Notes: generated by a model from the letters alone, not told the origin. Shown: positions 1 to 11,104, counted from the first letter of the stretch. The stretch: 46,167 nt of DNA from Adiantum capillus-veneris (GCA_014529385.2 CM043959.1:8773526-8819692), one strand, 5' to 3'. Numbers and translations: made by a program.

Positions 1-386
1 GCATGGATACCTTGTCTCCCTTCCAACGTGAAGTCATGGACAATAATGATGTGTAAGTGTCTTGGTGTTTTATTTAAGTTCTTGATAGCTTGTCTCCGGG
101 TATTGTTATCAATTTAGCCATAAATCCCACATGTTGTAAGAGGGCGACAGGGTGGAGAGGACTCCCCTGGCCTTAAGACAGTGATTGGGGTGGCTTTTTT
201 CTTGTGATGTGTTGTGGTGTAACAGGCTATGTTGAGCAAATACTAATCTCACTTTGATTGGTCATGACAGATTTGTAAGAAGGCATTAGTGCAACAAGCA
301 CCCCCTTCCCCCTTCTCTCTCTTTCTTACATATATATATTTATGTTTGCTTGATCATTAATGATACACTTCAAAGCAGCCCGAGCA

Positions 387-390
<4 letters not shown>
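1..390. other. left flank, no gene recognised
   Basis: I see no long reading frame and no protein similarity on either strand. Pyrimidine-rich tracts lead into the CT microsatellite that follows. It could be decayed LTR or intron sequence, but nothing fixes this. Confidence 0.4.

Positions 391-473
<83 letters not shown>
391..473. repeat. (CT)n microsatellite, ~83 bp
   Basis: An uninterrupted CT dinucleotide run. Similar runs at 2,584-2,658 and 4,442-4,465 sit exactly at LTR ends, so this one could mark an old LTR end too, but no primer-binding site follows it here. Confidence 0.97.
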
Positions 474-476
<3 letters not shown>

Positions 477-2457
477 TTTGAGTGTGTGAGAGTGTTCCAT
501 TAGTGTTAGGGTTAGTGTAAATTCCTTGCTTGTTTGTGGGTTGCTCTAACGATTCTCCTCTTTTGCGTCCTAGTTCGCTCTTAAACTAGGTGGTGCCCCT
601 TGTGTAGTTGGGATTTGGCTGTGGGTTTGTTTTTTTGGTTTGTGTTGTGTTGTGCCCCAGCCCCATTGAGCAGCACGGGAGCCTTGAAGGGTGTCTAGAG
701 GTTGCTCTTCTTGTTGCCCGCCCCGGACCGCCTCAACACATTGTGGGTTATGGTTATGCAAGTTTCCTCACTAGGGTTTATTTTTCTTCATGGATCTTAT
801 GTTTGATGGTTTGCATGGCGAGCATAAGGTTATGGTTTGTGCAAAGATATCATTGCTAAGTGATGGTTGTAGGTTTATGGTTTGCAGGGTGATCATACCA
901 TTACTAACTGTTGGTCATAAGGGTTTTTGGATACAAAGTCTTGTGGTTTATGGTTATGCAAGTTTCTCATTTTGGTGTATCTTCATGAGAGATTGTGTTT
1001 GTTTATTCTTCTGGCTTGTGTCTTTTTGTCTTGCTAGAAGATTTTTCAATTTACTTATGGCATTTGTTTTTTGTTTTGAATTGTTTGCAGATTATTGTTG
1101 CGGTAATGCAATCTTTTCATATATTTTCTTTTACCTTCCAGGTATATTTTTTGCTTGTGGTTACTAATGGGCAAGGTTTTCATGGCTAGTGTATAACTTT
1201 CTCAACAAGTATATAGAGTGCTTATGACAATTATAGAATACCCTTGGGTATGGCAGATTATGGCGATCTGGCTTCATGGCAGGTCTTCCAGCTTCTTGGC
1301 AACTCTTAGATCCCCTTTTTGTCTTGGTCTGCCCTCTTATTGCAGACTATGGTTGATGATTCAGCTTAACTTGGTGATTATTATGGCTCATAGGATTTAT
1401 CTTATGACCTGATGGCTTGTCATATTCTCCTATTACAAGTTATGACCTTTATTGCTATTTTGGTGGTTACCTCTTATTATGGAACCTCATGGTTGCCTTG
1501 TGTGGATACTTATGGTATAATTTTCTAGTTGTGTGTGTATCATGAACAACTCTTGCATATTATGGCAGTTTGATGGATATTTATGGCAGTGTTGGCTTAT
1601 GATAGTTTGTGTCTTTTTCATGGTAAATGTATGTAGTCTGATGGCTCATGGTTGTTGATCTTTATGGGTAAACATGTTCATGGTAGCTTATGGTAGACTA
1701 GGTTAACTTGTGGTTTATGGTCTTTTACCATTTTGTTTATGACGCTTTTGTTGTTATGGCATATAATGAATTCTATGGGACATTGGGGTAGTTTATAGTG
1801 ATTTTGGGACATATGGTTTTGTAGTAGACAAGTTGCATATGGATAGTTAGCATATGGTTTCTTTTTCTTGGATTTCTTTCATGTCAAGTCTAGAGTCATA
1901 GTTTTTAAGTCTCATTAGCAAACTCTTTCAGGGTTGTAGAGTCATCTCAAAATGTTACGCTTTTGTGTCATTTGAATATGGGTATATGACAACAACAGTA
2001 TTATGCAGTGCAATATGTGGAAAAAAAAAGAGCTATTGAATAATGTTTTAACATTGATATGCATAAATTTGTCAACCCGTCACTTAGTCATGATGATATA
2101 TCTACCTTTGGTATAAGTTATGTGGTTCAAGAAGGATTGTCTCACCATCCATGGAACAATTTATTGTATGACATTGCTGTGTGGATTTGAAATGCCTTCT
2201 CAATGACTTTATTCTTCTCATAAGCAATGGGTTTTGGCTATAAGTGGCTTCTAGAAACAACTATCAAGGCATTGTGCTGTTCATGCAATGCCTAGTGTGG
2301 GAAATTATACACTACTTTTGAGATTTGAATCCCTGCATGCAGTTATACCCTAAACTGTCAAAACACATGATAATTTCAACAAAAATGTAGAGCTTAGAAC
2401 TTTTTTTAAAGGTTATAACTACTCATCTATCTGAGTTCTTTACTATGATAAATCTCT
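474..2457. other. non-coding, decayed tandem repeats rich in TTATGG
   Basis: No supported gene. The word TTATGGTTATGCAAGTTTC ends at 766 and again, nearly identical, at 966, exactly 200 bp apart. The sequence after each copy is also similar, so this is a decayed ~200-bp tandem duplication. From about 1,200 to 1,860 the + strand is G/T-rich with TTATGG-type words recurring many times. Short open frames here (for example 790-1,167) show no domain and probably reflect base composition. Confidence 0.45.
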
Positions 2458-2462
2458 GGAAA

Positions 2463-2582
2463 TGTTGAGCTTATATGTGAAGCTACTCAATATATAGCTT
2501 CTCTATGTATGGCACCCAGGTCCCCTCTATATATACATCATCTCATGTGTGTATTCTACACACTTTGGGGTTCTATTTCTGT

Positions 2583-2661
<79 letters not shown>

Positions 2662-2662
2662 A
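2463..2662 (+). repeat. 5' LTR of the non-coding element
   Basis: About 200 bp, beginning TGTTGAG and ending CAACA. It matches the right LTR almost base for base up to its long CT run (2,584-2,658), which makes it ~54 bp longer. A TATA-like stretch (CTCTATATATACATC, around 2,525-2,540) is a plausible promoter. Confidence 0.9.
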
Positions 2663-2675
2663 TGGTATCAGAGCA
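2663..2675 (+). other. primer-binding site, initiator Met tRNA
   Basis: TGGTATCAGAGCA directly abuts the LTR end. It is the standard plant primer-binding site complementary to the 3' end of initiator methionine tRNA, used mostly by copia elements and their non-autonomous derivatives. Confidence 0.92.
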
Positions 2676-2689
2676 GTACGTTTTGGTTT

Positions 2690-3200
2690 TGGATTTTTTT
2701 CCTGATTGAAAACGATTTTGCACAAACTAGCCGCTGCACACATCGCAATCGATGTGGTATACAGCTTTGTAGAAGAATTTTTTTAAAAATTCTGCACCGA
2801 TTTTGAGTAATCGTTGGCAAACTATGTACATGTCTGAAAAGCAACTTTCGCTTTTTGTTTTCAATTTTTCTCCTAATTGAGAACGATTTTGCAGAAACAG
2901 CATGCAAAGGCACTGAAATCGATGTGGTCTATAACTTTGTAGAAGAAAGTAATTTTTTTCAAATTCTGCATTGGTTTTGAGTTATCGTTGGCGGACTGCG
3001 TACATGCCTGAAAAGAAACCTTCGTTTTTTTATTTTTTATTTTCTCCTAATTACGAACGATTTTGCAAAAACTATTTTCTTGAGCCATCGGAATGGATGT
3101 GGTCTACATCTTTACAGAAGAAAGTTTCTCTAAATTCTGCATCAATTTTGGGTTCTCGTCTTGGACTGTGAATATGTTTGAAAAGAAACATTTTACTGAC
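2690..3200 (+). repeat. three tandem copies of a ~172-bp unit
   Basis: The marker AACGATTTTGC falls at 2,711, 2,882 and 3,056, giving spacings of 171 and 174 bp. Other shared words are ATCGATGTGGT, CTTTGTAGAAG and CTGAAAAG. The array lies just inside the primer-binding site, where gag would begin in a coding element. No long frame runs through it. Confidence 0.85.
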
Positions 3201-3389
3201 ATAACTTTTCTTCTGCAGAAGCCAACATATTGTTCTGATTCAGTTGAGCCATTGATGATCGTCCAAATTTTATCGAGTTACTGTTGGTACATAATCTTTT
3301 GTTATATGATATACTCGTTCATTGATTCTCGTATAATTATTCTTCTAAAGATATGGTTTATGTCGTTTTATTGATAATTTCTCGTTGAT

Positions 3390-3790
3390 ACAATAGTGAT
3401 TTTGATAGTACCATGATGATGTTTTGTTAGCACTTTGGTCATGGTGATTTTTCGTTGATTCCATGGTTATTTTTCATTGATACCATGGTTATTCTCGGTG
3501 ATGTCATGATGATATTTCATTGATACTATGGTGATTCTCGGTGTTGCCATGATGATATTTCGTTGATACCATGATGATGTTTCATTGATACCATGGTTAT
3601 TCTCGGTGATACCATGATATTGTTTCGTTGATACCATGGTTATTCTCCGTGATGCCATGATGTTGTTTGGTTGATACAATGATTATTCTATGATTCTTTT
3701 CGTTGATACCATGATGATTTATTCATTTTTATTGATACAATGATGATATTTTGTTAATACTTTGATGATACTCATTGATATCACTACGTT
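3390..3790 (+). repeat. degenerate minisatellite, ~22-bp unit
   Basis: Variants of GTTGATACCATGATGATG and TTGATACCATGGTTATTCTC alternate about every 22 bp, with a loose two-unit (~43-44 bp) higher order. Because the period breaks often, the short frames seen on the minus strand (around 3,467-3,679) are repeat artefacts rather than a gene. Confidence 0.8.
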
Positions 3791-4312
3791 GATAAATGTT
3801 GTTTTATGTAGTATATACACATGTCATTTGCATCACGTATCATGCATCTTGTACGTTTTATGTTCATACTTATGTCCACGTATGTTGTCGTGCGTATATA
3901 TGTCGTCAAAAGAGTGGCGTCGCGAACCATCTATTGTCGCAAACTTGGTGACAATAGAAGATTTATGAAGACATGTTTGGTGATGTCATGTTGATGACAA
4001 CATGAAGATATGTTTGGTGATGTGATAGTGATGACAAGCTACACAACAGATTCACGAAGATACTTCTGATTACGAGCTAATTAATAGCCTTTACACCTCT
4101 TTATTGAACCTTTGTATTCATTATTGTATTTGATAGGATAGGAGTAATGTAACTCCTGATAAAACGTTCATTGTAAAAGGAGTGATGTAGCTCCTCATGA
4201 ACATTTGTATATTCAATGATGTTTATAATATAACGGTGGGTGTATATAGAGCTGTGGGTTTTTCCCTTGATCCCCCAAGTTTTTTTTCATCCACAATTAG
4301 GGACCGTTATTT

Positions 4313-4320
4313 GAGCGGGG
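4313..4320 (+). other. polypurine tract of the non-coding element
   Basis: GAGCGGGG lies one base before the right LTR, the expected place for the plus-strand primer. The ~60 bp before it (TTCATCCACAATTAGGGACC and neighbours) is clearly related to 14,690-14,745. Confidence 0.75.
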
Positions 4321-4321
4321 T

Positions 4322-4467
4322 TGTTGAGTTTATATGTGAAGCTACTCAATATATGGCTTCTCTATATATGGCACCCAGGTCCCCTCTATATATACATCAT
4401 CTCATGTGTGTATTCTACACACTTTGGGGTTCTATTTTTGTGCTCTCTCTCTCTCTCTCTCTCTCCA
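4322..4467 (+). repeat. 3' LTR of the non-coding element
   Basis: 146 bp, TG...CA, with only a few differences from the left LTR outside the CT run, which is 24 bp here. It is followed at once by the duplicated target GGAAA. Confidence 0.9.
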
Positions 4468-4734
4468 GGAAAAATGCCAGAATGTGTCAACCAATTTTTA
4501 TTTGGGAGCACCAAGTGGCACACCGAACCGCTTCCCTATTTTGAGTACTTTGTAGACATGCACCTACTTTGAGAGCTTGGTACTTTAATGCAAATGATAT
4601 TTTGACACTTTATGTATTTTTCCTAAAGCATATGGGTCTTGTGACTATGCTCAATGAAGGATTTTGAGGATAGAGCCCACTCCTAGGAGTGACGAATTTT
4701 TTGTAGACCCTAAAAAGCACACTTTACCACTCTA

Positions 4735-5141
4735 GTGTTAAAGGTTGTTCCGAAGCATACTAATCTGATTCTTGGTAAGGATAGGTGATTGTCTCCTAGG
4801 TTTGTTGGTCCTTTTAAGGTATTGAAGCGGGTTGAGTCTCTTTGCCTATAAACTAGAATTGCTTGCACATGTAAAAGTTCATCCAGTTTTCCTTGTAAGT
4901 TTATTGAAGAAGTATGTGGCTAATCCTTGCAATGTTTTGTAGAAGAGATATGATCTTCAAGATGATGGATCATTGAGAATAAAACCAAACACAATTCTTG
5001 ATCGTAGAGTTAGACAGCTTAGGAGCAGAACTCTTGTTGAAGTTCTGGTTAAGTGGGATATGTATCCCGTAGAAGATGCCTCTTGGGTAGATTTAGATGT
5101 TTTGCATGCTGAGGACAAAGTTAATTTTGACAAGGGGAGAA
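4735..5141 (+). pseudogene. Ty3/gypsy integrase C-terminus with chromodomain-like tail (broken)
   Basis: The translation reads as the C-terminal end of a chromovirus-type integrase: LSPRFVGPFKVLKR, then after a one-base shift near 4,850 HVKVHPVF and SLLKKYV, then ILDRRVRQLRSRTLVEVLVK, PVEDASW and a stop at the edge of a purine tract. The same module, better preserved, lies on the minus strand at 37,353-37,871. Frameshifts and stop codons show it is dead. Upstream pol domains are absent: the sequence to the left is unrelated and holds the non-coding LTR element, so the gypsy copy is 5'-truncated. In an intact element this region helps target integration to chromatin; that role is family knowledge. 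Confidence 0.85.
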
Positions 5142-6167
5142 TGTAATAGGACTATTTTTCCAAGTTCTTAAAGTCAAAAAGAATATAATAGGTTAGATCT
5201 TTTGTTAAAATGGTTTAAAAGTTTGTTATATAGTTTATGAGATAGAGAGTATTAGTCGTACATAAATAAGTTTGAGATATCGAGGGATAAAATATATTTT
5301 CTTCACAATACATCAAAGGTGTATTTAGTAATAATTATTGAATAAAAGATCATCTGATTGTAGATTCTAAAGTAGACACATAGTCAAAATTGTTATTTTT
5401 GTCAATATCAATGTTTCATTTTTATGTGTTTTAGCTTAAAATACATGGACAAGCTTAAAATAAGTTAAAAATATCATGGAGACCCTAAAATAGGGGTTTT
5501 ATGAGCCGTGATCCAAAAGTTTCATTTCTAGCCACACAAAGAGGTTTTGCGCAATTTTGTCTATGCGTGCCTTGTAGACTAGACCTGCTCCCGTTGTTTG
5601 AGTACCTAAAAGCATATATTCTGAGTTTGTATGACAAAGTTATGATAGCCATAAATTGCCAGTAGTAGCACGGTAGCCTACAAACAACAACAGGCTAGCT
5701 TACAAACAAATATACACAGGTAATATCTCTTTTGTATTATCCAATCAAGAAGTGATTGCACTCTTTTATGATGGTACAAAATGATATTTTTAATTTGATT
5801 ATCATGTTGATTTGGTTTCACGAGTATGTTCTTTTGGCTATTTAGTAGACGATGCAAAAACCAAGGTGTGAAACAGGATCTGTGCAAGGTCTCGTGATAT
5901 TGGGATTGTGATCATGTTACAATTCCGATTATGATTTTTGTTGCCATCAAGAGATTGAGATTGAGAGTCTGATTGAAATTGAGAGTGTGGTTGTGATTGA
6001 GATTGAGAGTGTGATTGAGATTGAGATTGAGATAGCTCCGCGGTGGCCGGGAGGTTATGAAACGAGTTATGCTCTTCTTGTAATTATTACCTTACATCAA
6101 TACAGATTCTTTATTTCATCGATTTATTCTGTGTACTCTGTATTTTTCTCTCCCTTGTCATGTCACA
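5142..6167 (+). repeat. 3' LTR of the truncated gypsy element
   Basis: It begins TGTAATAGGACT right after the tract ACAAGGGGAGAA (5,130-5,141) and probably ends at TGTCACA (6,161-6,167), about 1,026 bp. It matches the minus-strand LTR at 36,606-37,250 in layout: both start TGTAAYAGGACT, both carry hexamer repeats followed by GGGAGGTT, and both end CATCAATACA...TGACA or TGTCACA. Here the hexamers are GAGATT variants (about 5,948-6,032). The right end is inferred from that comparison. Confidence 0.7.
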
Positions 6168-6189
6168 TGACGAGTCATGATGTAAAATG

Positions 6190-6345
6190 ATTGATTGACC
6201 AAACATAAGTGACAAACTCTACCAATGATGAGGCTTTTTGTTATTAATAGCGTGCATAAAATGATGTACAGTTAACCGAATGTAAGTGAAAAACTCTACC
6301 AATGATGAGGCTTTTTGTTATCACTAATGTGCATAAAATGAAGTG
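6190..6345. repeat. 77-bp tandem duplication
   Basis: AACTCTACCAATGATGAGGC and its surroundings occur twice, 77 bp apart (AAGTGA at 6,207 and 6,284), with a few differences. It lies immediately outside the LTR end. Confidence 0.85.
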
Positions 6346-8549
6346 TTCATGACAAGAACGATTAGTAATACCATGATTTCACCAAGATATATCAAAATTT
6401 TAGATGTAAAATAATTCATGTAAACCATATGGAATAACATTATCAAAAAATAATCAAAGTAGGCCAAAGAATTCTCTCCTTCCAATGGGGAGATATTATT
6501 TTTTTAAAGATCTAGTTATGATTAAGATTCTAACTTGAGAGGATCTCTTGTTGTGTCTATAGGCACAGGTGTATCTTCAAGAGCACATTTTTGAGATCCA
6601 ACCAAACTTGTGCATGGAAAATCACGCCATAAGTGTTGATGGTAACTGATTGGTCTCTTCACACTATACTTTTAAGAAAACAAGTTCTCAATTGCCAAGG
6701 GGCAGTATCTAAGTTCACTTTACCAAGCTGCTTATAATCCCTATGGTAGCACAATAGCCTATGTAGGTCTCAACTACCTATTAGTTTCAAGTAATTTCTT
6801 TTTTAAAGTCGACCAGGGGATTCAAATTTCCAAGGCAAAACTAAGGGTTCTAAATGAAATATTTATTTATCTTCACTAATACCTACTTTTAGTTTTTAAA
6901 AATAGTATGGTAACCTAATAGGAGCTTATAGTTCAAAGACTACTACATATGGAAAAAATGTAGTTCAAAGACTGCTACATTTAGTTCATGAGCTTATAGT
7001 TCAAAGACTACTACATATGGAAAAAATGATAAATTTATAAAAATTCTTATGTTTTGGTCACAACAAGCCTCCAAATTTGATGGACCAATGCATTTTGTCC
7101 AAAACAGCCATTTCTTACAGTTGATTGCATAGAAATAAGAGTGGGGATTTGTGTAGGACATGAAATAAAATTTCTCGTTAACTTCAAAGGGTTGGGGATC
7201 AAAACATATGGTTACGTTTTCCTAATTATTTTATTTTGGGGCAAGAAAAAAAGGTACGAAAAGTTGCATTTTTGCCATTCTACAGACCTATCATCAAAGT
7301 TTCTATAGTCACGTCAATATATATACTATATACATGTTTTCTTAATTTTCTTTGGGCCTTTGGATCCAAAAGGATCCATGGAGCATGTCAAAATAATAGT
7401 GGATCTCTTCAATAAGTGGAACCTTGGGGACAATGATGAAGTGCTAAATATAGCAAACATGACAAAACTGGGTTTGGCCTTATGACCTGTAGAATCCCAT
7501 AGAAAATACTCAATATCTAACCAAATTTATAGTTTATGATTAGATATGGTTACTACCTACAAAATACACACAATTGGCCTAAGAAACTAGTAATATTGAG
7601 AAAGCTACACTTGCTACACTACAATGTTTTGTATTCTACAACAATTAAAAAACTCAACCATCATTATATACCATGCTATATAGCATATTAGGTCCCCCAG
7701 AACTCAAGGAAAGCTAGCTTTATGCTATACATGACACTTACATAATCAAAATTTCATTTGGGTATCAAGAAAGCCACCAAAAAACTCATAAAAGTGCTAA
7801 TTCTGGCAAAAAAATAGGATTAGGCAATTCTTGTAATTTAGACATAACTTTCAATTTTAACACTTAGCTCTCTCTACAAGTGTCAAAACATGTTGAGAAC
7901 TACAAAGGCTTATCCTCTAGCAATCTTAATCTCACAAACATGAAGTTTAGAGTGCAATTTGTTTTTTTGAAATCCAAAAACAAGATTCATTTTTTCACAT
8001 TGTTTATGTTTAAAAATTTTGTGCAAGAGTAAGGTTAATGGTGAGATCGATATCACAAAAAAAAAATGTTGAGATTTTTTCAGCTCATAAGGAAACTTTC
8101 TGGATATATAACACTTAAAAATTCATTTTCATACTCTTCAAATAATTTAAACAAAATGGTCACTTAACAGGACACAAAAGTGTCCATGGACATAAAAGTG
8201 TCATGTTACCAGTCTAGTGTTAATAGGTCAATGAAATAGTGGGCCTTTTGAGGCTAGGATTTTGGTAATGCACCTTTGAGACTTGAAAATTTCCCTAGAC
8301 TTGTGGGTAAATATACGGTAATTTTTAGATCATAGTGAGCTTATAAATTGATATTTTTATTTTTTTAATATGCTTTGAATGAGATTTACAAGCGGGATGT
8401 ATATGGTACAATTCTTTCATCCACTTGAATCTTCACACACACACACACGACAAGGCCATGTATGAGCCAAGGATCTTGGGAAGGTAATGTAACAGGTACT
8501 TGCTAGTTTTACAAGTAAGACTAGTTCCCAAACAAAGTATCACCATATT

Positions 8550-8780
8550 GGAGAGTTTGAGACTTTAGAGCCCATTTGGGAATCACTAATGTCTTGAATA
8601 ATTTTCCATATGGACAAATCTCAAAACTATTTTTTTAGGAAAAATCCTTCTACAGGGCAGTACTCGAAAAGATCTTCCAAGCCTTGCTCTCAAAACTTTG
8701 GCTAATATTTGGCCATGTGATCAAATCTTAAGCTCGTTATGAAAGTGGAAATTGGAAAATTCCCAAATTCACTAATATGG
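8550..8780 (+). repeat. arm of a 5.6-kb-spaced inverted repeat
   Basis: The segment with GCTCTCAAAACTTTGG and CCCAAATTCACTAATATGG is the reverse complement, with moderate divergence, of 14,165-14,392. The match covers ~230 bp, so these are two oppositely oriented copies of one dispersed repeat. Confidence 0.8.
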
Positions 8781-10175
8781 TGTTAAGTCCCTATCTGTTG
8801 GTCAAATTCATCTCTTAGACCCCTTCAAGCATGCAGTATTAGAAACAATTTTAGTGGTGGCCAAGAATTATCATACACCTATTAAGACTTGTTAGTTTTA
8901 CAAACACTATTAACATTAGTTCTGTAATTGGACACTAAAGTGTCTCATTTTCCTATGAAGTTCTGGCAATTTATTTGTCAAGCTAGACGGAATTTTTTTA
9001 CACATTGCTTCTACCATAGGTTGGTTATAAGGGAAAGAAAACATTGGATTTTTCTCCATGTCAAAACACAAGCCCTATTGAGAGAATTGTGGTAATTTCT
9101 AAGTCATAATTTTTTGTAAAATTTCAAGTTTTTTTGCTTTAAAAATCATAAAATTAATATATCTTTTGTAAAGGTAAGATTTTTCATGTTTTTAAAAGCC
9201 AAGTGTTAGTACTTTGTGTCACAAAACAATGGAATCCCCTTCAAGGAATAGTTTCAAATTTAAATGCAGGTTTAAATAATTATAATTTCATACTTGAACA
9301 CATGCTAACTAAGAGCATAATTTTGGCCTTTTAAAGGTCCTCTTATGGAATTGGGGCTATTCTAGTGCAATTTGACAACATCAAATGACTTTATATGTTA
9401 AAACCAAGAAACTACGTATTTTTTTGGCTCCCTCACTTACTTAAATCTTGTCACTTACACCCTATCTTGAAATTTTGATTGTTCAAAAACTCTTGAAAAT
9501 CTTGAGTCCTCCACAATAACATTGAAACCAAGGTTTTAGGTATCCCATTTGTATTCATACCATGAACTTTGATACATTTAGTTCATACATGTGGAAAGTT
9601 TGAAGTTATTTGAGTTTTTGAATACTTATGTCTCAAGAATAAAAATATCAAAATTTTTGCATGCGCAATTTTGAATATTTGAAATGATCCTAAAAACAAA
9701 TCTTAGCAAAGCACTTCTACTTGCCACCTTGAGTCCTCATTGGAGAGGGTAAGCAATGTATCACTTTCTTAAACTCAAAAAGACATGAAAAACATATTTT
9801 TTCTATGCATACAACGATATTCTTGAAATGGCCATGTCAAACACGTAGACCTTCTTATTATTTTATATACTCTCAAGTATTTTTTTTGCACATGGAACTT
9901 GCAATTATCTATAGCACAATTGTAGAAAAGTTGTGTACAATTTTCTACAAGGTCGCTTCATTTATTCTTGAGCTTATAAAGTTGATTTCTTCAACGCATC
10001 AATCGCAATCTTATGGGGGTCCACTTATGAGTATATTTATTGATCATGATAGCTTCTAAGATGCAAGGTTATATTTTTCAAAGACCCTCTAGCTAACACA
10101 TTTTAGTATATCAATAGGATTTTCTTAAATACAATGTCTGATGCAAGTAACATTTAATCGAAATTTGTAAAAAAA

Positions 10176-10191
10176 GGACACTTAAGTGTCC
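10176..10191. repeat. perfect 16-bp palindrome, third of three related sites
   Basis: GGACACTTAAGTGTCC is its own reverse complement. Related sites are GGACACAAAAGTGTCC (8,170-8,185) and GGACACTAAAGTGTCT (8,930-8,945). The first and third are followed within about 45 bp by a CTAGTGTTAA word. Confidence 0.7.
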
Positions 10192-10764
10192 TATTTTGGT
10201 ACCAAACTAGTGTTAAACAACATTAAGGGATATTTGTTTTAAGATTTTTTAGGCAAAAACTTTTCATACCTACTATGCATTTAGCAAGGCTATGTCATCC
10301 TATTAATGAAAATGTCTCATTGCTTGTACATAGATGTAATTTATCTTCAAATTCTGCTATGGTCCAAATGTTTTAGTAAGGCCATTGTGTAGTTATAGTA
10401 GGAAGTTTTTAGTTCCTTTTGTAGAGCTGTTCACATATTTTATACCCTCATCTTCCATGTATGCTATCAGCATAACATACACAAGAAGCATTGGAAAGTA
10501 CAAATCATTAGTCATGGAAATGTATGCTTGGATATGTTTTTGCCAAATGCATGCACACTAAGTGCTATGGTCCCTATTGTTTAGCAAAGGCATATTTTCA
10601 GTGGCATACAACTTCATGAGTATGACAACTTAATCTTCTTTAACACCACAAGTGTAGTGCCTCTATGGGGTATATTGTGGATCTACTAACCACCATACGA
10701 AGAGGATGGGCTAGAGGGATCGTGAGAGGGAGAGAGAGAGAGAGGGGGTTTGATACAAAGAGAC

Positions 10765-10796
10765 CCAAGGCACTAGAAAAATTGCTAGTGCCTTGG
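10765..10796. repeat. perfect 12-bp hairpin between two GA runs
   Basis: CCAAGGCACTAG and CTAGTGCCTTGG pair perfectly across the 8-base loop AAAAATTG. GA-rich microsatellite runs lie on both sides (about 10,728-10,745 and 10,803-10,821). No terminator or gene context explains it. Confidence 0.85.
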
Positions 10797-11104
10797 CAGT
10801 CTAGAGAGAGAGAGAGAGAGGAGGTACTTGGCTGCTATAGTGGTGGGAGGGGCGACAATGGGCAGAGGTGGTAGGATTAGGGGTGTCTCATGGTGGCAGT
10901 AAGCGGCGTGGTGTGGATGCTTGTAGAAAGGTTTTTTAAACTATATAATGTTTATTCCAGCCCAAATCACTATTCAAACTCAAAAGCTAGCCAAGTTGGT
11001 TGTTGAAAATATGTATTGATTATATAAATAACCCTGCCGTATTGGAAGTAATCATGAGTCCACATTTACAAGTTAATTTTGAAGAGCTATTTATAAAAGG
11101 TTGA

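Larger units (their letters stand above)
2463..4467 (+). mobile_element. complete non-coding (non-autonomous) LTR retrotransposon
   Basis: A 2,005-bp element bounded by direct repeats that start TG and end CA (LTRs at 2,463-2,662 and 4,322-4,467). The 5-bp target duplication GGAAA lies at 2,458-2,462 and 4,468-4,472. A primer-binding site matching the initiator methionine tRNA follows the left LTR directly, and a purine tract (GAGCGGGG) precedes the right LTR. The interior has no gag or pol frame; it holds three ~172-bp repeats and then a minisatellite. Short LTRs with no coding capacity resemble TRIM-type elements, but the ~1.66-kb interior is longer than usual, so it falls between TRIM and LARD. 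Its pre-PPT segment resembles one at 14.69-14.75 kb. It would need proteins from an autonomous partner, probably copia-like given the primer site (inference). Confidence 0.9.
6346..10660. other. AT-rich non-coding stretch
   Basis: No protein-coding signal on either strand over 4.3 kb; open frames are short and featureless. Visible structure includes a short AC repeat (8,437-8,448), a repeat arm at 8,550-8,780 whose inverted partner lies at 14,165-14,392, and three copies of a 16-bp palindrome. It could be the interior of a large non-coding retroelement, but I cannot find its ends. Confidence 0.5.

Noticed and set aside
505-516. Telomere-like GTTAGGGTTAG
   Set aside because: A single short occurrence, no array.
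2463-2662. Cassandra-type element (5S rRNA in LTR)
   Set aside because: No 5S-like internal promoter or sequence in the LTR.
2505-2806. Leu/Ser repeat frames across the CT run
   Set aside because: Translation of a microsatellite inside an LTR.
3467-3679. 70-codon minus-strand frame with repeating His/Asn-rich peptide
   Set aside because: It lies wholly in the ~22-bp minisatellite; the frame is a by-product of the repeat.
3390-3790. Possible CRISPR-like array
   Set aside because: Units are directly tandem and variable, with no unique spacers, in a plant-type sequence.
10765-10796. Rho-independent terminator
   Set aside because: No T tract after the stem and no bacterial context.
10665-10874. 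69-codon frame rich in Arg/Glu
   Set aside because: Produced by the GA runs around the hairpin.
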